In this document: positions 17,830 to 26,476 of the stretch, piece after piece
Layout of the letters: each line of letters begins with the position of its first letter
Position numbering within the stretch: the first letter of the stretch is position 1
Source of the DNA: an uncultured Prevotellaceae bacterium
GTDB lineage: Bacteria > Bacteroidota > Bacteroidia > Bacteroidales > Bacteroidaceae
Reading direction: 5' to 3'
Assembly (NCBI GenBank): GCA_937877605.1
Contig: CALFJA010000055.1
Location: forward strand, 27,483-91,482
Length of the DNA: 64,000 nt
The notes under the pieces: model-generated
What the model saw: the letters and a program-made list of their open reading frames with translations, nothing else
Database searches by the model: none
Told to the model about the DNA's origin: nothing
Made by a program: the position numbers and the translations under genes

Positions 17830-20256
17830 ATGAAACTCTCCGAACTACATACCGGCGAAAGTGGCATCATTGTCAAGGTGCGGGGACACGGCAGCTTCCG
17901 CAAGCGCATCGTTGAGATGGGATTTGTCAAAGGGCAGGAAGTCGTTTCCGTGCTGAATGCGCCGCTGGAGGATCCCGTCAAGTACAAAATCATGGGCTAT
18001 GAGGTCTCTCTCCGTCATTCAGAGGCCGCCATGATTGAGATTGTCGGTGAGAAGGAAACCGAAGAGAGCCCCATACGCGAAGAGGGACAGCAGTCCGTTA
18101 TGGAAAATACCGACTTCGAGGCGAACATCCCCTCTGCCACGCGTCTGCACAGACTGGCCGAGAAGCGCGGCAAGACTGTATCCGTAGCACTGGTCGGCAA
18201 CCCCAATTGCGGCAAGACATCGCTGTTCAACTTCGTCTCAGGAGCCCACGAGCATGTCGGCAACTACTCGGGAGTGACGGTCGAGGCGAAGGAAGGACAT
18301 GTCAGTTTCCAAGGCTATACCTTCCAGTTTGTCGACCTCCCGGGCACCTATTCCCTCTCCGCCTATAGTCCGGAGGAACTTTATGTGCGCCGGCATTTGG
18401 TCGAACAGTTGCCCGATGTGGTGGTGAATGTCATTGACACCAGCAACCTTGAGCGCAATCTATACCTTACCACGCAGCTCATCGACATGAACCTGCGCAT
18501 GGTGTGTGCCCTGAACATGTTCGACGAGGTGGAACACCGCGGCGACAAGGTGGACATCCCCACCCTCTCCTCCCTTTTCGGAGTGCCCATGGTGCCCACG
18601 GTCTTCACCTCGGGAAGGGGCATTGACCAACTGTTGCAGACCATCATCGATGTATATGAGGGAAAGCAAACCGCCAGAAACATCTCGCGTCACATCCACA
18701 TCAACCACGGTCACGAGATAGAGGCAGGCATTTCCCACATACAAGACATCCTCAAGGCCGACAACAACATCCGACGCCAGTATTCCACCCGCTATCTTGC
18801 CATAAAGCTACTGGAGGGTGACAAGAACGCAGAGGCCTTCATATCCTCCCTGCCCCACGCCGATGCCATTTTTGCGGAACGCAACACCGTAGCAGGGCGC
18901 GTCAAGGAAGAAACCATGCAGGACTGCGAGACAGCCATCATGGATGCCAAATACGGATTCATACACGGCGCCCTGGCCGAAGCACACTACCTGCCGGGCA
19001 ATCAGGAGAATGCCTATCAGACTACAAAGATACTGGACCGCATCATTACCAACAAGTATCTCGGGTTCCCGATATTCCTCTTCCTGCTGTGGCTCATGTT
19101 CGAAATAACCTTCAAGTTGGGTCAATACCCTATGGACTGGCTCGAACTTGGCGTAGACAAACTGGGGGAACTCATCAGCGGCACGCTCCCCGAAGGTCCG
19201 CTGCGCGACATGCTTGTCGACGGAGTGGTTGGCGGTGTAGGTGCCGTTGTGGTGTTCCTGCCGCAGATTCTCATCCTCTATACTTTCATCTCGTTCATGG
19301 AAGACTCCGGCTACATGGCCCGCGCCGCCTTCATCATGGACAAACTGATGCACCGCATGGGGCTTCACGGCAAGTCGTTCATTCCGCTCATCATGGGTTT
19401 TGGCTGCAATGTGCCGGCCGTCATGGCCACCCGCACCATAGAGAGCCGGAAGTCAAGACTCATCACCATGCTCATTCTCCCGCTGATGAGTTGCTCCGCG
19501 CGCCTGCCTATATATATAATGATAATAGGAACCTTCATCGCCACGGCCTATCGCTCGTCAGTCATGATATCGCTCTATGTCATCGGCATTCTGCTGGCCG
19601 TCGTCATGAGCAAGATTATCAGCCGTTATGTGGTGCGCGGAGAGGACACCCCCTTCGTCATGGAGTTGCCCCCATACCGTTTCCCCACGGCAAAGGCCGT
19701 CCTGCGCCACACATGGGAGAAGGGAAAGCAATACCTCAAGAAGATGGGCGGCATCATCCTGGTGGCCAGCATCATTGTCTGGGCGCTCGGTTACTTCCCG
19801 CACGATGCCTCGCTTTCCAAGCGTGAGCAACAGGAACAGAGCTACATCGGCCGCATGGGCAAGGCGGTGGAGCCCGTCTTCCGTCCGCAGGGATTCAACT
19901 GGAAACTCGACATCAGCCTGCTTGCCGGCGTGGGAGCAAAGGAAATCGTGGCATCGACCATCGGTGTGCTCTACAGCGGTGACGAGAGCTTTGCCGACGA
20001 CGACTCCTACAGCGACGACACCGGCAAATACATCCTACTGAACAAGCAGATGACTGCCGATGGCATAACGCCCCTCTCGGCCTATTGCTACCTTCTGTTC
20101 GTACTGCTCTACTTCCCATGCATAGCCACCATCGTGGCCATCCGGAACGAAAGCGGCAGCTGGCGCTGGGCACTCTTTGCGGCACTCTACACCACCTGTC
20201 TGGCATGGGCCGTCAGTTGCCTCGCCTATCAGATGGGAACACTCTTCCACCTGTAA
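17830..20256 (+). CDS. feoB: Ferrous iron transporter, FeoA-FeoB fusion
   Basis: An 808-residue protein with an N-terminal FeoA SH3-like domain (about 1-76; MKLSELHTGESGIIVKVRGH, then RKRIVEMGFVKGQEV), a linker, and FeoB. The FeoB G domain shows G1 VGNPNCGKTSLFN (about 122-134), G3 VDLPGTYSLSAYSPEE and G4 NMFDE. The membrane part (about 400-800) has Gate motifs such as FIPLIMGFGCNVPAVMATR and LLAGVGAKEIVASTIGVLY. It imports Fe2+ across the inner membrane. FeoA-FeoB fusions are known in Bacteroidota. A Cys-rich partner gene follows after 36 nt. Confidence 0.97.
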   Translation: MKLSELHTGESGIIVKVRGHGSFRKRIVEMGFVKGQEVVSVLNAPLEDPVKYKIMGYEVSLRHSEAAMIEIVGEKETEESPIREEGQQSVMENTDFEANIPSATRLHRLAEKRGKTVSVALVGNPNCGKTSLFNFVSGAHEHVGNYSGVTVEAKEGHVSFQGYTFQFVDLPGTYSLSAYSPEELYVRRHLVEQLPDVVVNVIDTSNLERNLYLTTQLIDMNLRMVCALNMFDEVEHRGDKVDIPTLSSLFGVPMVPTVFTSGRGIDQLLQTIIDVYEGKQTARNISRHIHINHGHEIEAGISHIQDILKADNNIRRQYSTRYLAIKLLEGDKNAEAFISSLPHADAIFAERNTVAGRVKEETMQDCETAIMDAKYGFIHGALAEAHYLPGNQENAYQTTKILDRIITNKYLGFPIFLFLLWLMFEITFKLGQYPMDWLELGVDKLGELISGTLPEGPLRDMLVDGVVGGVGAVVVFLPQILILYTFISFMEDSGYMARAAFIMDKLMHRMGLHGKSFIPLIMGFGCNVPAVMATRTIESRKSRLITMLILPLMSCSARLPIYIMIIGTFIATAYRSSVMISLYVIGILLAVVMSKIISRYVVRGEDTPFVMELPPYRFPTAKAVLRHTWEKGKQYLKKMGGIILVASIIVWALGYFPHDASLSKREQQEQSYIGRMGKAVEPVFRPQGFNWKLDISLLAGVGAKEIVASTIGVLYSGDESFADDDSYSDDTGKYILLNKQMTADGITPLSAYCYLLFVLLYFPCIATIVAIRNESGSWRWALFAALYTTCLAWAVSCLAYQMGTLFHL

Positions 20257-20284
20257 CGGTTATTGGCTATTGTCTATTGTTAAG
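20257..20284. repeat. TTATTGTTAA-type string between feoAB and its partner gene
   Basis: GGTTATTGGCTATTGTCTAT followed by TGTTAAG, one of six copies of this word family in the window. It fills the whole gap between two cistrons that are probably co-transcribed. Confidence 0.65.
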
Positions 20285-20292
20285 TGAATCCC

Positions 20293-20436
20293 ATGCAACT
20301 CCTCCTGGTCATCCTCTGCGTGGCACTTGCCACACTCTATGCCGCCTGGCGCATCGTGGCTGCGCTGAAGCGAAAGGACGCCTACTGCCGGGGATGCCCT
20401 TTCCGGGAAGGGTGCAAGGATAAATATGGAAAATAG
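20293..20436 (+). CDS. FeoB-associated Cys-rich membrane protein
   Basis: A 47-residue protein: one N-terminal transmembrane helix (MQLLLVILCVALATLYAAWR), a basic turn (ALKRKD), then a cysteine cluster AYCRGCPFREGCKDKYGK with C-x2-C-x5-C spacing. This matches the small FeoB-associated Cys-rich proteins often encoded after feoB in anaerobes. Its role is unproven; binding Fe2+ at the FeoB exit or helping assemble FeoB is a reasonable guess. It ends about 80 nt before the tRNA-Cys promoter. Confidence 0.85.
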   Translation: MQLLLVILCVALATLYAAWRIVAALKRKDAYCRGCPFREGCKDKYGK

Positions 20437-20517
20437 CAGATGCCGTTTTTTATGCTTTTTGATACTCCATTCGTTCATTTTTTTCAACGAAACATTTGCG
20501 CAGTCGTTTTTTTTCCT

Positions 20518-20525
20518 TATCTTTG
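20518..20525 (+). promoter_or_regulatory. Putative -7 box (TATCTTTG) for tRNA-Cys
   Basis: A full TAnnTTTG match 18 nt upstream of the tRNA 5' end. Confidence 0.65.
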
Positions 20526-20542
20526 CATCCACATTTAAGCAT

Positions 20543-20613
20543 GGTACCTTGACCGAGCGGTTAGGTAGCGGTCTGCAAAACCGCGTAGAGCAGTTCGACT
20601 CTGCTAGGTACCT
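20543..20613 (+). tRNA. tRNA-Cys (anticodon GCA)
   Basis: A 71-nt cloverleaf. The acceptor stem GGTACCT pairs with AGGTACC. The anticodon stem GCGGT/ACCGC closes the loop CTGCAAA, giving anticodon GCA, and the T arm is AGCAG-TTCGACT-CTGCT. The discriminator base is T, as expected for tRNA-Cys. The 3' CCA is not encoded and must be added. It has its own promoter and a strong terminator, so it is a single-gene transcript. Confidence 0.95.
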
Positions 20614-20620
20614 CGCCCGA

Positions 20621-20656
20621 AAGAGCGCAACATCCGAAATGGTGTTGCGCTCTTTA
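20621..20656 (+). terminator. Terminator after tRNA-Cys
   Basis: AAGAGCGCAACA and TGTTGCGCTCTT form a perfect 12-bp stem, followed by TTATTTTATT. Confidence 0.9.
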
Positions 20657-20713
20657 TTTTATTGATTTCCCAACATATTGATTTACAAGAACTTACTTCC
20701 CATTTCCAAAAGA

Positions 20714-20878
20714 GCCCCAAATGCATTCCGTTTGGGGCCTAAACGCCATGCATTTGAGCCTCGTTTGAAGTCCGTTTGAGCCCCAAACGAAAAACCAGTT
20801 CAAATCCATTGGAAAATAAGTGGAAATGTAATCGTTTACACATGGAAACAATAAACATTAAACAATAACCAATAACCG
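20714..20878. repeat. Palindrome-family cluster and TTATTG string upstream of the amylase
   Basis: The roughly 280-bp gap between the tRNA terminator and the amylase promoter has no gene. At 20714-20738 GCCCCAAATGCATTCCGTTTGGGGC forms a stem of about 9 pairs around the loop CATTC. Half-copies follow (GGGGCCTAAACG, then GTTTGAGCCCCAAACG to about 20790). At 20847-20878 an inverted copy of the TTATTGTTAA word follows (CATTAAACAATAACCAATAA). Confidence 0.85.
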
Positions 20879-20896
20879 GTAGGCAAACAAAAACAC

Positions 20897-20904
20897 TACT
20901 TTTG
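20897..20904 (+). promoter_or_regulatory. Putative -7 box (TACTTTTG) for the amylase gene
   Basis: A full TAnnTTTG match, giving a leader of about 55 nt before ATG 20963. Confidence 0.7.
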
Positions 20905-20962
20905 CATAAGCAACTAAAAATCAGGGACTTCAAGAAAATCCCGCTAACCAACTTCCGAAACA

Positions 20963-23503
20963 ATGAAAAAAACTATCCAGACACTGCTGCTGGCACTGCT
21001 GTTCCCATTGACCGTATGTGCCGACGGCTGGCCTAGCGGCTATGGCGGCGTGATGCTGCAAGGATTCTACTGGGATTCCTATTCCGACACTAAGTGGACT
21101 AACCTGACCAGTCAAGTGGACGAGCTTTCCGAATACTTCGACCTGATATGGGTGCCCCAGTCGGGCTATTGCAACAGCGACTACAGCATGGGCTACACCC
21201 CTGTCTACTGGTTCGACCAGAAGAGTGCGTTCGGCACCGAAGCACAGTTGCGCGCCATGATTTCCGCATTCAACGCCAAAGGCACGGGCATCATTGCCGA
21301 TGTTGTGCTGAACCACCGCAGCGGAGCCACCTCATGGGTGGACTTCCCTACCGAGACTTGGAACGGGCATACCCTGAAGTGGTACATGACCGACATCTGT
21401 AGCAGCGACGAATACTTTAGCAATCCCGACTGCGATGCCGACCGCGCATATTGGGGACAGTACATGGGCGGCACCACGGGCGGCGCTGCCGATGAAAGGG
21501 AAGACTTCAACGGGTCGCGCGACTTGAACCATCAGTCCTCCAATGTTCAGCAGAACATCAAGTGGTATCTCGACTTCCTGCTGAACGATATGGGCTACAG
21601 CGGATTCCGACTGGACATGACCAAGGGCTATCCCGCCTACTACACAGGCATGTACAACTCCTCGTGCAACCCCACATTCAGCGTCGGCGAATACTTCGAC
21701 GGAAACTACGACCTCGTCAGCAACTGGATAAACGAGACCGCAATCTACAACGGTACCATCCAGTCCGCATCGTTCGACTTCCCCCTGAAGTACAGCATTA
21801 TCAACAGTGCGTTCGGCGGCGGAAACTTCTCCGAGGGCGCCTTCTCCAACAAGGGGCTCACAGGAGGCATGCCACGCTACTCCGTTACCTTCATCGACAA
21901 CCACGACACCTACGGCGACTCCAATGTGCTGAGCAACAATGTGCTGGCCGCCAACGCCTTCATACTGGCACTGCCGGGCACCCCCTGCATCTTCCTGCCA
22001 CACTGGAAGAACTACAAGGCCGAACTGAAGAAGATGATAGCCGCACGCAAGGAAGCCGGAATCACCAACACAAGCTCCGTAGTGGAAGAAGGATATAACG
22101 GCAACGCCTATTACATGAAGGTACAGGGAACCAACAAGAAAGTCATGTTCGTGGCTGGATACTACAACGACCTCAACACCACCGGCTACGAAATGGTATC
22201 CTGCGGCACCGTCGACAATCCCAACTACGCCTTCTACATCGAAGATATAGACATCGACGAGAGCGAGAAAGACATCACCATCTATGTCGCCTCCTCCTCA
22301 GCACCGAAACTCTACGCCTGGAAAAAGTCGGACGGTACAGAACTCAACGGTTCCTGGTCGGGCACGACAATGTCCGAAACGGTGACCGGTATTGACGGAA
22401 CTCGCTGGTGGAAAAAGACCTTCACCAACCAGACCGTCATCAATATCGTGCTTAACGACGGTAACGGAAACAAGACCTCGGACATCGAGAACATAGACGG
22501 CGACCGATACCTTTTCTACGACGGCTCCACCTATTACTACGACATGACCGCCAGCCACGCCAATCAGGACAAGGCAGCCTACTGCTATGTGGAGATACCT
22601 TCCAGCCTCGGATGGGGCGACGACATCTACTCTTGGGCTTGGAACGCCAGCGGAAACCTCTATTCTTCCTGGCCCGGATCGAAAAATGACCTGACTTTCT
22701 GCGGCATAAGCAGCAGCGGTGGACGTGTGTTCAAGTGGACATCTGCCACCACCCCGACAGGAATCATCTTCAACGATGGCTCTAATCAAAGTGTTGACCT
22801 CACCTTCAGCAACGGCGCCCGCTACCTCCTGTCGTCTAGCAAAGACGACAGCGGACACTACAAGCTGGCCTCGCAGACCACTGTAATAAGCAATTCCGTC
22901 ATCTTCGACCGTACTTTCACGGCCGGAAACCGCAACACCGTATGCCTGCCTTTCGCACTCACAGAGGCTGAAATACAGTCAACCGGCGGCAATTTCTATG
23001 CGTTCACCAGTGCCAGCGGCGTAGACCTCTACTTCACCAGCGTGACAGCCGTTGAGCCATTCGTGCCCTACATCTTCGTCACTGGCACCACCAAGAAGAG
23101 CCTCGAGGGCTTCAGCGACAAACTCATACAGTCAGGAACGGCACAGAGCGTCACCAAAGGGGCTTTCACCTTCAAGGGCTCCACCACCGAGAGCCTGCTC
23201 AAGTCCAACTCGTCCGTTACCTACTACGGCTACAGCAACGGCTCGTTCGTCAAGGTGGGAAGCACCGGCGGAGCCACCATCAGCCCCTACCGCGCCTACT
23301 TCCAGACCTCAGCCGCGGCAAACGCACCGAAGAACCTCATCACCGGCGACGACGAAACCACGGGTATCACACCTTCAACCTTCCACCTCCAGCCTTCCAC
23401 CTCCAAAATATATTCCCTCTCCGGAACATACATGGGCACCGATGCCGCACAACTGCCCAAGGGCATCTACATCATGAGCGGAAAGAAAGTAATCATCAAA
23501 TAA
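20963..23503 (+). CDS. Secreted GH13 alpha-amylase with two starch-binding-like modules and a C-terminal sorting tail
   Basis: An 846-residue exported enzyme. The signal peptide is MKKTIQTLLLALLFPLTVCA. The GH13 barrel (about 25-410) shows VVLNHRSG, nucleophile D218 in FRLDMTKG, acid/base E243 in VGEYFDG and the transition-state Asp in FIDNHD (D315). Two modules resembling starch-binding CBM26 follow (about 445-520 and 535-625; KLYAWKKSDGTELNGSWSG and IYSWAWNASGNLYSSWPG). A beta-rich domain and a C-terminal tail, IYSLSGTYMG then KGIYIMSGKKVIIK, look like a type IX secretion sorting signal. The linker before the tail (PSTFHLQPSTSK) is encoded by a CTTCCACCTCCAG repeat. It would act on starch at or outside the cell surface. 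Confidence 0.92.
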   Translation: MKKTIQTLLLALLFPLTVCADGWPSGYGGVMLQGFYWDSYSDTKWTNLTSQVDELSEYFDLIWVPQSGYCNSDYSMGYTPVYWFDQKSAFGTEAQLRAMISAFNAKGTGIIADVVLNHRSGATSWVDFPTETWNGHTLKWYMTDICSSDEYFSNPDCDADRAYWGQYMGGTTGGAADEREDFNGSRDLNHQSSNVQQNIKWYLDFLLNDMGYSGFRLDMTKGYPAYYTGMYNSSCNPTFSVGEYFDGNYDLVSNWINETAIYNGTIQSASFDFPLKYSIINSAFGGGNFSEGAFSNKGLTGGMPRYSVTFIDNHDTYGDSNVLSNNVLAANAFILALPGTPCIFLPHWKNYKAELKKMIAARKEAGITNTSSVVEEGYNGNAYYMKVQGTNKKVMFVAGYYNDLNTTGYEMVSCGTVDNPNYAFYIEDIDIDESEKDITIYVASSSAPKLYAWKKSDGTELNGSWSGTTMSETVTGIDGTRWWKKTFTNQTVINIVLNDGNGNKTSDIENIDGDRYLFYDGSTYYYDMTASHANQDKAAYCYVEIPSSLGWGDDIYSWAWNASGNLYSSWPGSKNDLTFCGISSSGGRVFKWTSATTPTGIIFNDGSNQSVDLTFSNGARYLLSSSKDDSGHYKLASQTTVISNSVIFDRTFTAGNRNTVCLPFALTEAEIQSTGGNFYAFTSASGVDLYFTSVTAVEPFVPYIFVTGTTKKSLEGFSDKLIQSGTAQSVTKGAFTFKGSTTESLLKSNSSVTYYGYSNGSFVKVGSTGGATISPYRAYFQTSAAANAPKNLITGDDETTGITPSTFHLQPSTSKIYSLSGTYMGTDAAQLPKGIYIMSGKKVIIK

Positions 23504-23517
23504 ACATCGGAAAAGGT

Positions 23518-23721
23518 ATGAAACACATGAAAAAGCACTACGAAGAGCCTACAGCGGCATTCATCATCCTTGGCGATGAGCATTTGATGGACACCATTCA
23601 GCAGAGCACCGGCAGCGGAGGCACCATCGACGACGGCGGCCGTCTCGATGCACCTAGACGAGAAAGGGATCACGAAGAAGACCCTACTACGGCACATTCC
23701 GACTTCTCCCTGTGGGATTAA
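23518..23721 (+). CDS. Small acidic protein of unknown function
   Basis: A 67-residue protein (M at 23518 or 23527) beginning KKHYEEPTAAFIILGDEHLM and ending in a Gly/Ser/Asp-rich then charged segment with terminal SDFSLWD. It has no signal peptide or membrane helix. Small proteins with a Y-x-x-P start, a short hydrophobic stretch and a polar tail are frequent in Bacteroidales, but I cannot assign a function. It lies 14 nt after the amylase and ahead of a strong terminator, so it is probably co-transcribed with it. Confidence 0.6.
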   Translation: MKHMKKHYEEPTAAFIILGDEHLMDTIQQSTGSGGTIDDGGRLDAPRRERDHEEDPTTAHSDFSLWD

Positions 23722-23739
23722 TAACGGCATACAAACTTA

Positions 23740-23782
23740 ACGGATATGGGACACATATTAGCCGTGTCCCATATCCGTTTCT
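23740..23782 (+). terminator. Terminator after the amylase operon
   Basis: ACGGATATGGGACAC and GTGTCCCATATCCGT form a perfect 15-bp stem with a 9-nt loop, followed by a weak T/A-rich run. Confidence 0.85.
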
Positions 23783-23825
23783 ATAAAAAAACGCACCTAA
23801 ATTTTCAGTTTTGCGCAGTTTACAC

Positions 23826-23833
23826 TACTTTTG
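23826..23833 (+). promoter_or_regulatory. Putative -7 box (TACTTTTG) for RNase P RNA
   Basis: A full TAnnTTTG match 7 nt upstream of the RNA 5' end, exactly the expected distance. Confidence 0.75.
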
Positions 23834-23839
23834 CAGGCA

Positions 23840-24201
23840 GGACAAGTGTCTCGGTCTGTCGCTCACCATGCGTGAGAGGAAAGTCCGGGCAGCAAAAGGC
23901 ACTCCACTTCTGAAAGAGAAGTTGTTGGCGACAGCAAGGAAGGGCAGAAGAAAACAACCGCCACCTGCGTGGTAAGGGTGAGAAGGTGGTGTAAGAGACC
24001 ACCAGCCGTTGGGTGATCAACGGGCTGTGTCCCCTGGAGGCTGCAAGTTCGCGTATACCGTCGACTGAGGGTAGCCTGCCCAAACAGACTCGTCTGGCGA
24101 CGGAGGGTAGAACGCTTCTGCCGGCAAGCAATTGACGGCGCAGATAAATGACAGACGCTTGCACTGCAAGTACAGAACTCGGCTTATAGAGACACTTGTC
24201 C
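23840..24201 (+). ncRNA. rnpB: RNase P RNA (bacterial type A)
   Basis: A roughly 362-nt RNA, the catalytic subunit that matures tRNA 5' ends. The P1 stem is closed by GGACAAGTGTCT at the 5' end and AGACACTTGTCC at the 3' end. The universally conserved 5' P4 region GAGAGGAAAGTCCGGGC is at about 23873-23890. The 3' P4 region ACAGAACTCGGCTTATAG is at about 24173-24190. GGAGGGTAGAACGC near 24102 and the GAGGGTAGCCTGCC region near 24067 fit the core. The gene is preceded by a perfect -7 box and followed by CTTTTTAT. The long open frame on the opposite strand is an accident of this structure. Confidence 0.95.
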
Positions 24202-24322
24202 TTTTTATTCAAGATGCTCACCCCACGCATTCCCGTTAACTCCCTTTAACGACTAAACTCCCTAAATGTTAAATAGGAATAAAGATTGACTGCCAAATTG
24301 ACGACATACCACAATTAGCGTC

Positions 24323-24330
24323 TAAATTTG
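24323..24330 (+). promoter_or_regulatory. Putative -7 box (TAAATTTG) for the htrA gene
   Basis: A full TAnnTTTG match 30 nt upstream of ATG 24361. Confidence 0.65.
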
Positions 24331-24360
24331 CAGTAGAAACGCTGAAACAGCAAAACACTT

Positions 24361-25830
24361 ATGCATATGAAAAATCTAGGAAAGTTTTTTATGGTATCAC
24401 TTTGCCTGGCTGCAGTGGCACTGTCGGCCGGCACATTCATGAAAGTCAACGCAAACAGTCCTGAACCCGTGGCGGCAGGACAACCCGTCGACCTTACCTA
24501 TGCCGCAGAGAAGGCTCTTCCGGCCGTAGTACACATTAAATATGTACAGAACTCCAAGGTACAGACCGTAGAGGTGCAGAGCAATCCCTTCGAGGATTTC
24601 TTCGATCCGTTCGGATTCTTCGGCTCACCCGGACAGGGACAGGGCGGCACCCAGAAGCGCCAGATCCAGACTCCCAAGAAGGAGGCGACCGGCAGCGGCG
24701 TGATTATTTCAAGCGACGGATACATCGTTACCAACAATCATGTGGTGGCAGGAGCCGACCAACTTACCGTAACTCTCAACGACAACCGTGAGTTCTCTGC
24801 CAAGATTATCGGCACCGACGAGACCACCGACCTTGCACTTATCAAGGTGAACGGGCGCGACCTCCCCACCCTGCCCATCGGCGACAGCGACAAGCTCCGC
24901 GTGGGCGAATGGGTGCTGGCTGTGGGCAACCCCTATAACCTGAACAGTACGGTAACTGCCGGCATCGTAAGTGCCAAGGCCCGCTCCATGGGAGCCAACG
25001 GCGTGGAGTCGTTCATCCAGACAGACGCAGCCATCAACGCAGGCAACTCGGGTGGCGCACTGGTCAACACCAAGGGCGAGCTCGTGGGTATCAATGCCAT
25101 GCTCTACTCCCGCACCGGTTCGTACAGCGGCTACGGATTTGCCATTCCTACCACCATCATGAATAAAGTGGTCGACGACCTGAAGCAATACGGTACCGTA
25201 CAGCGCGCCCTGCTGGGCATCACTGGCGGCGATGTGCACAACTGGCTCGACCAGCAGAAGGAAGAAGGAAAGGAACTTGACCTCGGAACCAACGAGGGCA
25301 TCTATGTACAGGAAGTACAGGAAGGCAGCGCTGGCGAAGACGCCAACCTGCAGAAGGGCGACGTCATCACCTATGTCGACGGCAAGAAGGTCACCAAGAT
25401 GGCCGAACTGCAGGAGTTGCTCGCAGGCAAACGCCCCGGCGACAAGATCAACATCACCTATCTGCACAACAAGAAGCAGGTGACCAAGACCGTCACGCTC
25501 AAGAACGCACAGGGCAACACCAAGGTTGTCAAGGAAGCAGACCTCGACATCCTCGGAGCCAACTTCCGAGAAATAACCGAAGACCAGAAGACGCAGCTCA
25601 ACATCGGGTACGGCCTTGAGGTGGTGAAAGTGTCGGCTGGCGCCTTCAAGGAGGCCGGAATCGGCAAGGGATTCATCATCCGTGAGATCAACGACAAGCC
25701 CGTGAAGACCGTAGAGGCACTCCAAGACATTGTCAAGCAGGCATCCACCAGCCGTGACCCCGCACTCTACATCAAGGGCGTGTGGCCTACCGGCAAGCGA
25801 GGATACTTCGCCGTACAACTCGACGAATAA
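24361..25830 (+). CDS. Periplasmic Do/DegQ-type serine protease (HtrA)
   Basis: A 489-residue HtrA protease with an N-terminal signal or anchor segment (FMVSLCLAAVALSAGTF). The catalytic triad is visible: H127 in VTNNHVVAG, D157 in TTDLALIK and S230 in NAGNSGGALVN. Two PDZ domains follow (about 270-380 and 390-489). A Phe/Gly/Gln-rich loop (about 75-105, FEDFFDPFGFFG) corresponds to the LA loop that controls oligomer assembly. It degrades or chaperones misfolded envelope proteins. Single-gene unit with its own promoter and terminator. Start could also be the second Met at 24367. Confidence 0.96.
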   Translation: MHMKNLGKFFMVSLCLAAVALSAGTFMKVNANSPEPVAAGQPVDLTYAAEKALPAVVHIKYVQNSKVQTVEVQSNPFEDFFDPFGFFGSPGQGQGGTQKRQIQTPKKEATGSGVIISSDGYIVTNNHVVAGADQLTVTLNDNREFSAKIIGTDETTDLALIKVNGRDLPTLPIGDSDKLRVGEWVLAVGNPYNLNSTVTAGIVSAKARSMGANGVESFIQTDAAINAGNSGGALVNTKGELVGINAMLYSRTGSYSGYGFAIPTTIMNKVVDDLKQYGTVQRALLGITGGDVHNWLDQQKEEGKELDLGTNEGIYVQEVQEGSAGEDANLQKGDVITYVDGKKVTKMAELQELLAGKRPGDKINITYLHNKKQVTKTVTLKNAQGNTKVVKEADLDILGANFREITEDQKTQLNIGYGLEVVKVSAGAFKEAGIGKGFIIREINDKPVKTVEALQDIVKQASTSRDPALYIKGVWPTGKRGYFAVQLDE

Positions 25831-25842
25831 ACAATCGTACCT

Positions 25843-25868
25843 GCCCCAGCCCCTCCCGAAGGGCTGGG
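25843..25868. repeat. CCCCAGCCC/GGGCTGGG hairpin after htrA
   Basis: CCAGCCCCTCCCGAAGGGCT, then GG, forms a GC-rich stem directly after the htrA stop. Its wording resembles the CTCCTCCCCTTGGAGGAG element at 56624, so it may be a repeat-family member rather than a terminator, since it lacks a T run. Confidence 0.5.
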
Positions 25869-25892
25869 AAAGTGTATAATACCCAAGCCATC

Positions 25893-25932
25893 AAGCGACC
25901 GAAGCCCTGAATAGGACTTCGGTCGCTTTAAT
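25893..25932 (+). terminator. Terminator after htrA
   Basis: AAGCGACCGAAG and CTTCGGTCGCTT form a perfect 12-bp stem with a 12-nt loop, followed by TTAATGTTTATT. Confidence 0.88.
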
Positions 25933-26443
25933 GTTTATTGGCCATTGTTTATTGTTAATGGTAATCGGGCCAGGCAGTTAAGTCCGCTTCGCTGTAAAAA
26001 ACTCTAACAAAACGGCATAGGCATTACGAAAAACGCACTCTGGAAAAGCACAAAGGAAATGTTAAAACTGCCCTTTTCACCCCCATACTTCATCTTTCAC
26101 CCATCATTTTCTACCTTTTTCAGCAGGAAAATGCGGCTTTTGTCCTTCCAAAAGCAACTGTTTTGCACTGCAACTCCCATCCATTCGCCCTGCAACTGAA
26201 GCCCAAACGCATTCCGTTTGGAGCCTAAACGGAATGCAATCACGGGCCTGCAAGGAGTAAAAACGGCGCAACCATCTGTAAGACAAGCAGTTGCACAAAT
26301 CGTCAAAATACGGCATCATTTGCCTCCGAATGCCTTGCCTGTCGCAAATAATCGATTCTACGGAAGATGCTTCGCTCAGTTATGGACAAAATAATGAGTA
26401 GAAGATTATTGATGAAAGCGTGCTGCATTTGCGAAAAAAAGTA
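25930..26443. repeat. Non-coding gap with TTATTGTTAA string and palindrome element
   Basis: The gap between the htrA terminator and the esterase promoter carries no credible gene. It begins with TGTTTATTGGCCATTGTTTA and TTGTTAATGG (25930-25961). At 26191-26241 a palindrome-family element reads CTGCAACTGAAGCCCAAACG, CATTC, CGTTTGGAGCCTAAACGG. Its 5' box GCAACTGAAGCCCAAACG is shared with 52529 and, partly, 13145. Confidence 0.8.
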
Positions 26444-26451
26444 TAATTTTG
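26444..26451 (+). promoter_or_regulatory. Putative -7 box (TAATTTTG) for the carboxylesterase gene
   Basis: A full TAnnTTTG match 25 nt upstream of ATG 26477. Confidence 0.7.
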
Positions 26452-26476
26452 CAATAAACCTAAACAGCAGGAAAAC

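Noticed and set aside
23820..24230. A 136-codon open frame on the minus strand
   Set aside because: It is the antisense of RNase P RNA.
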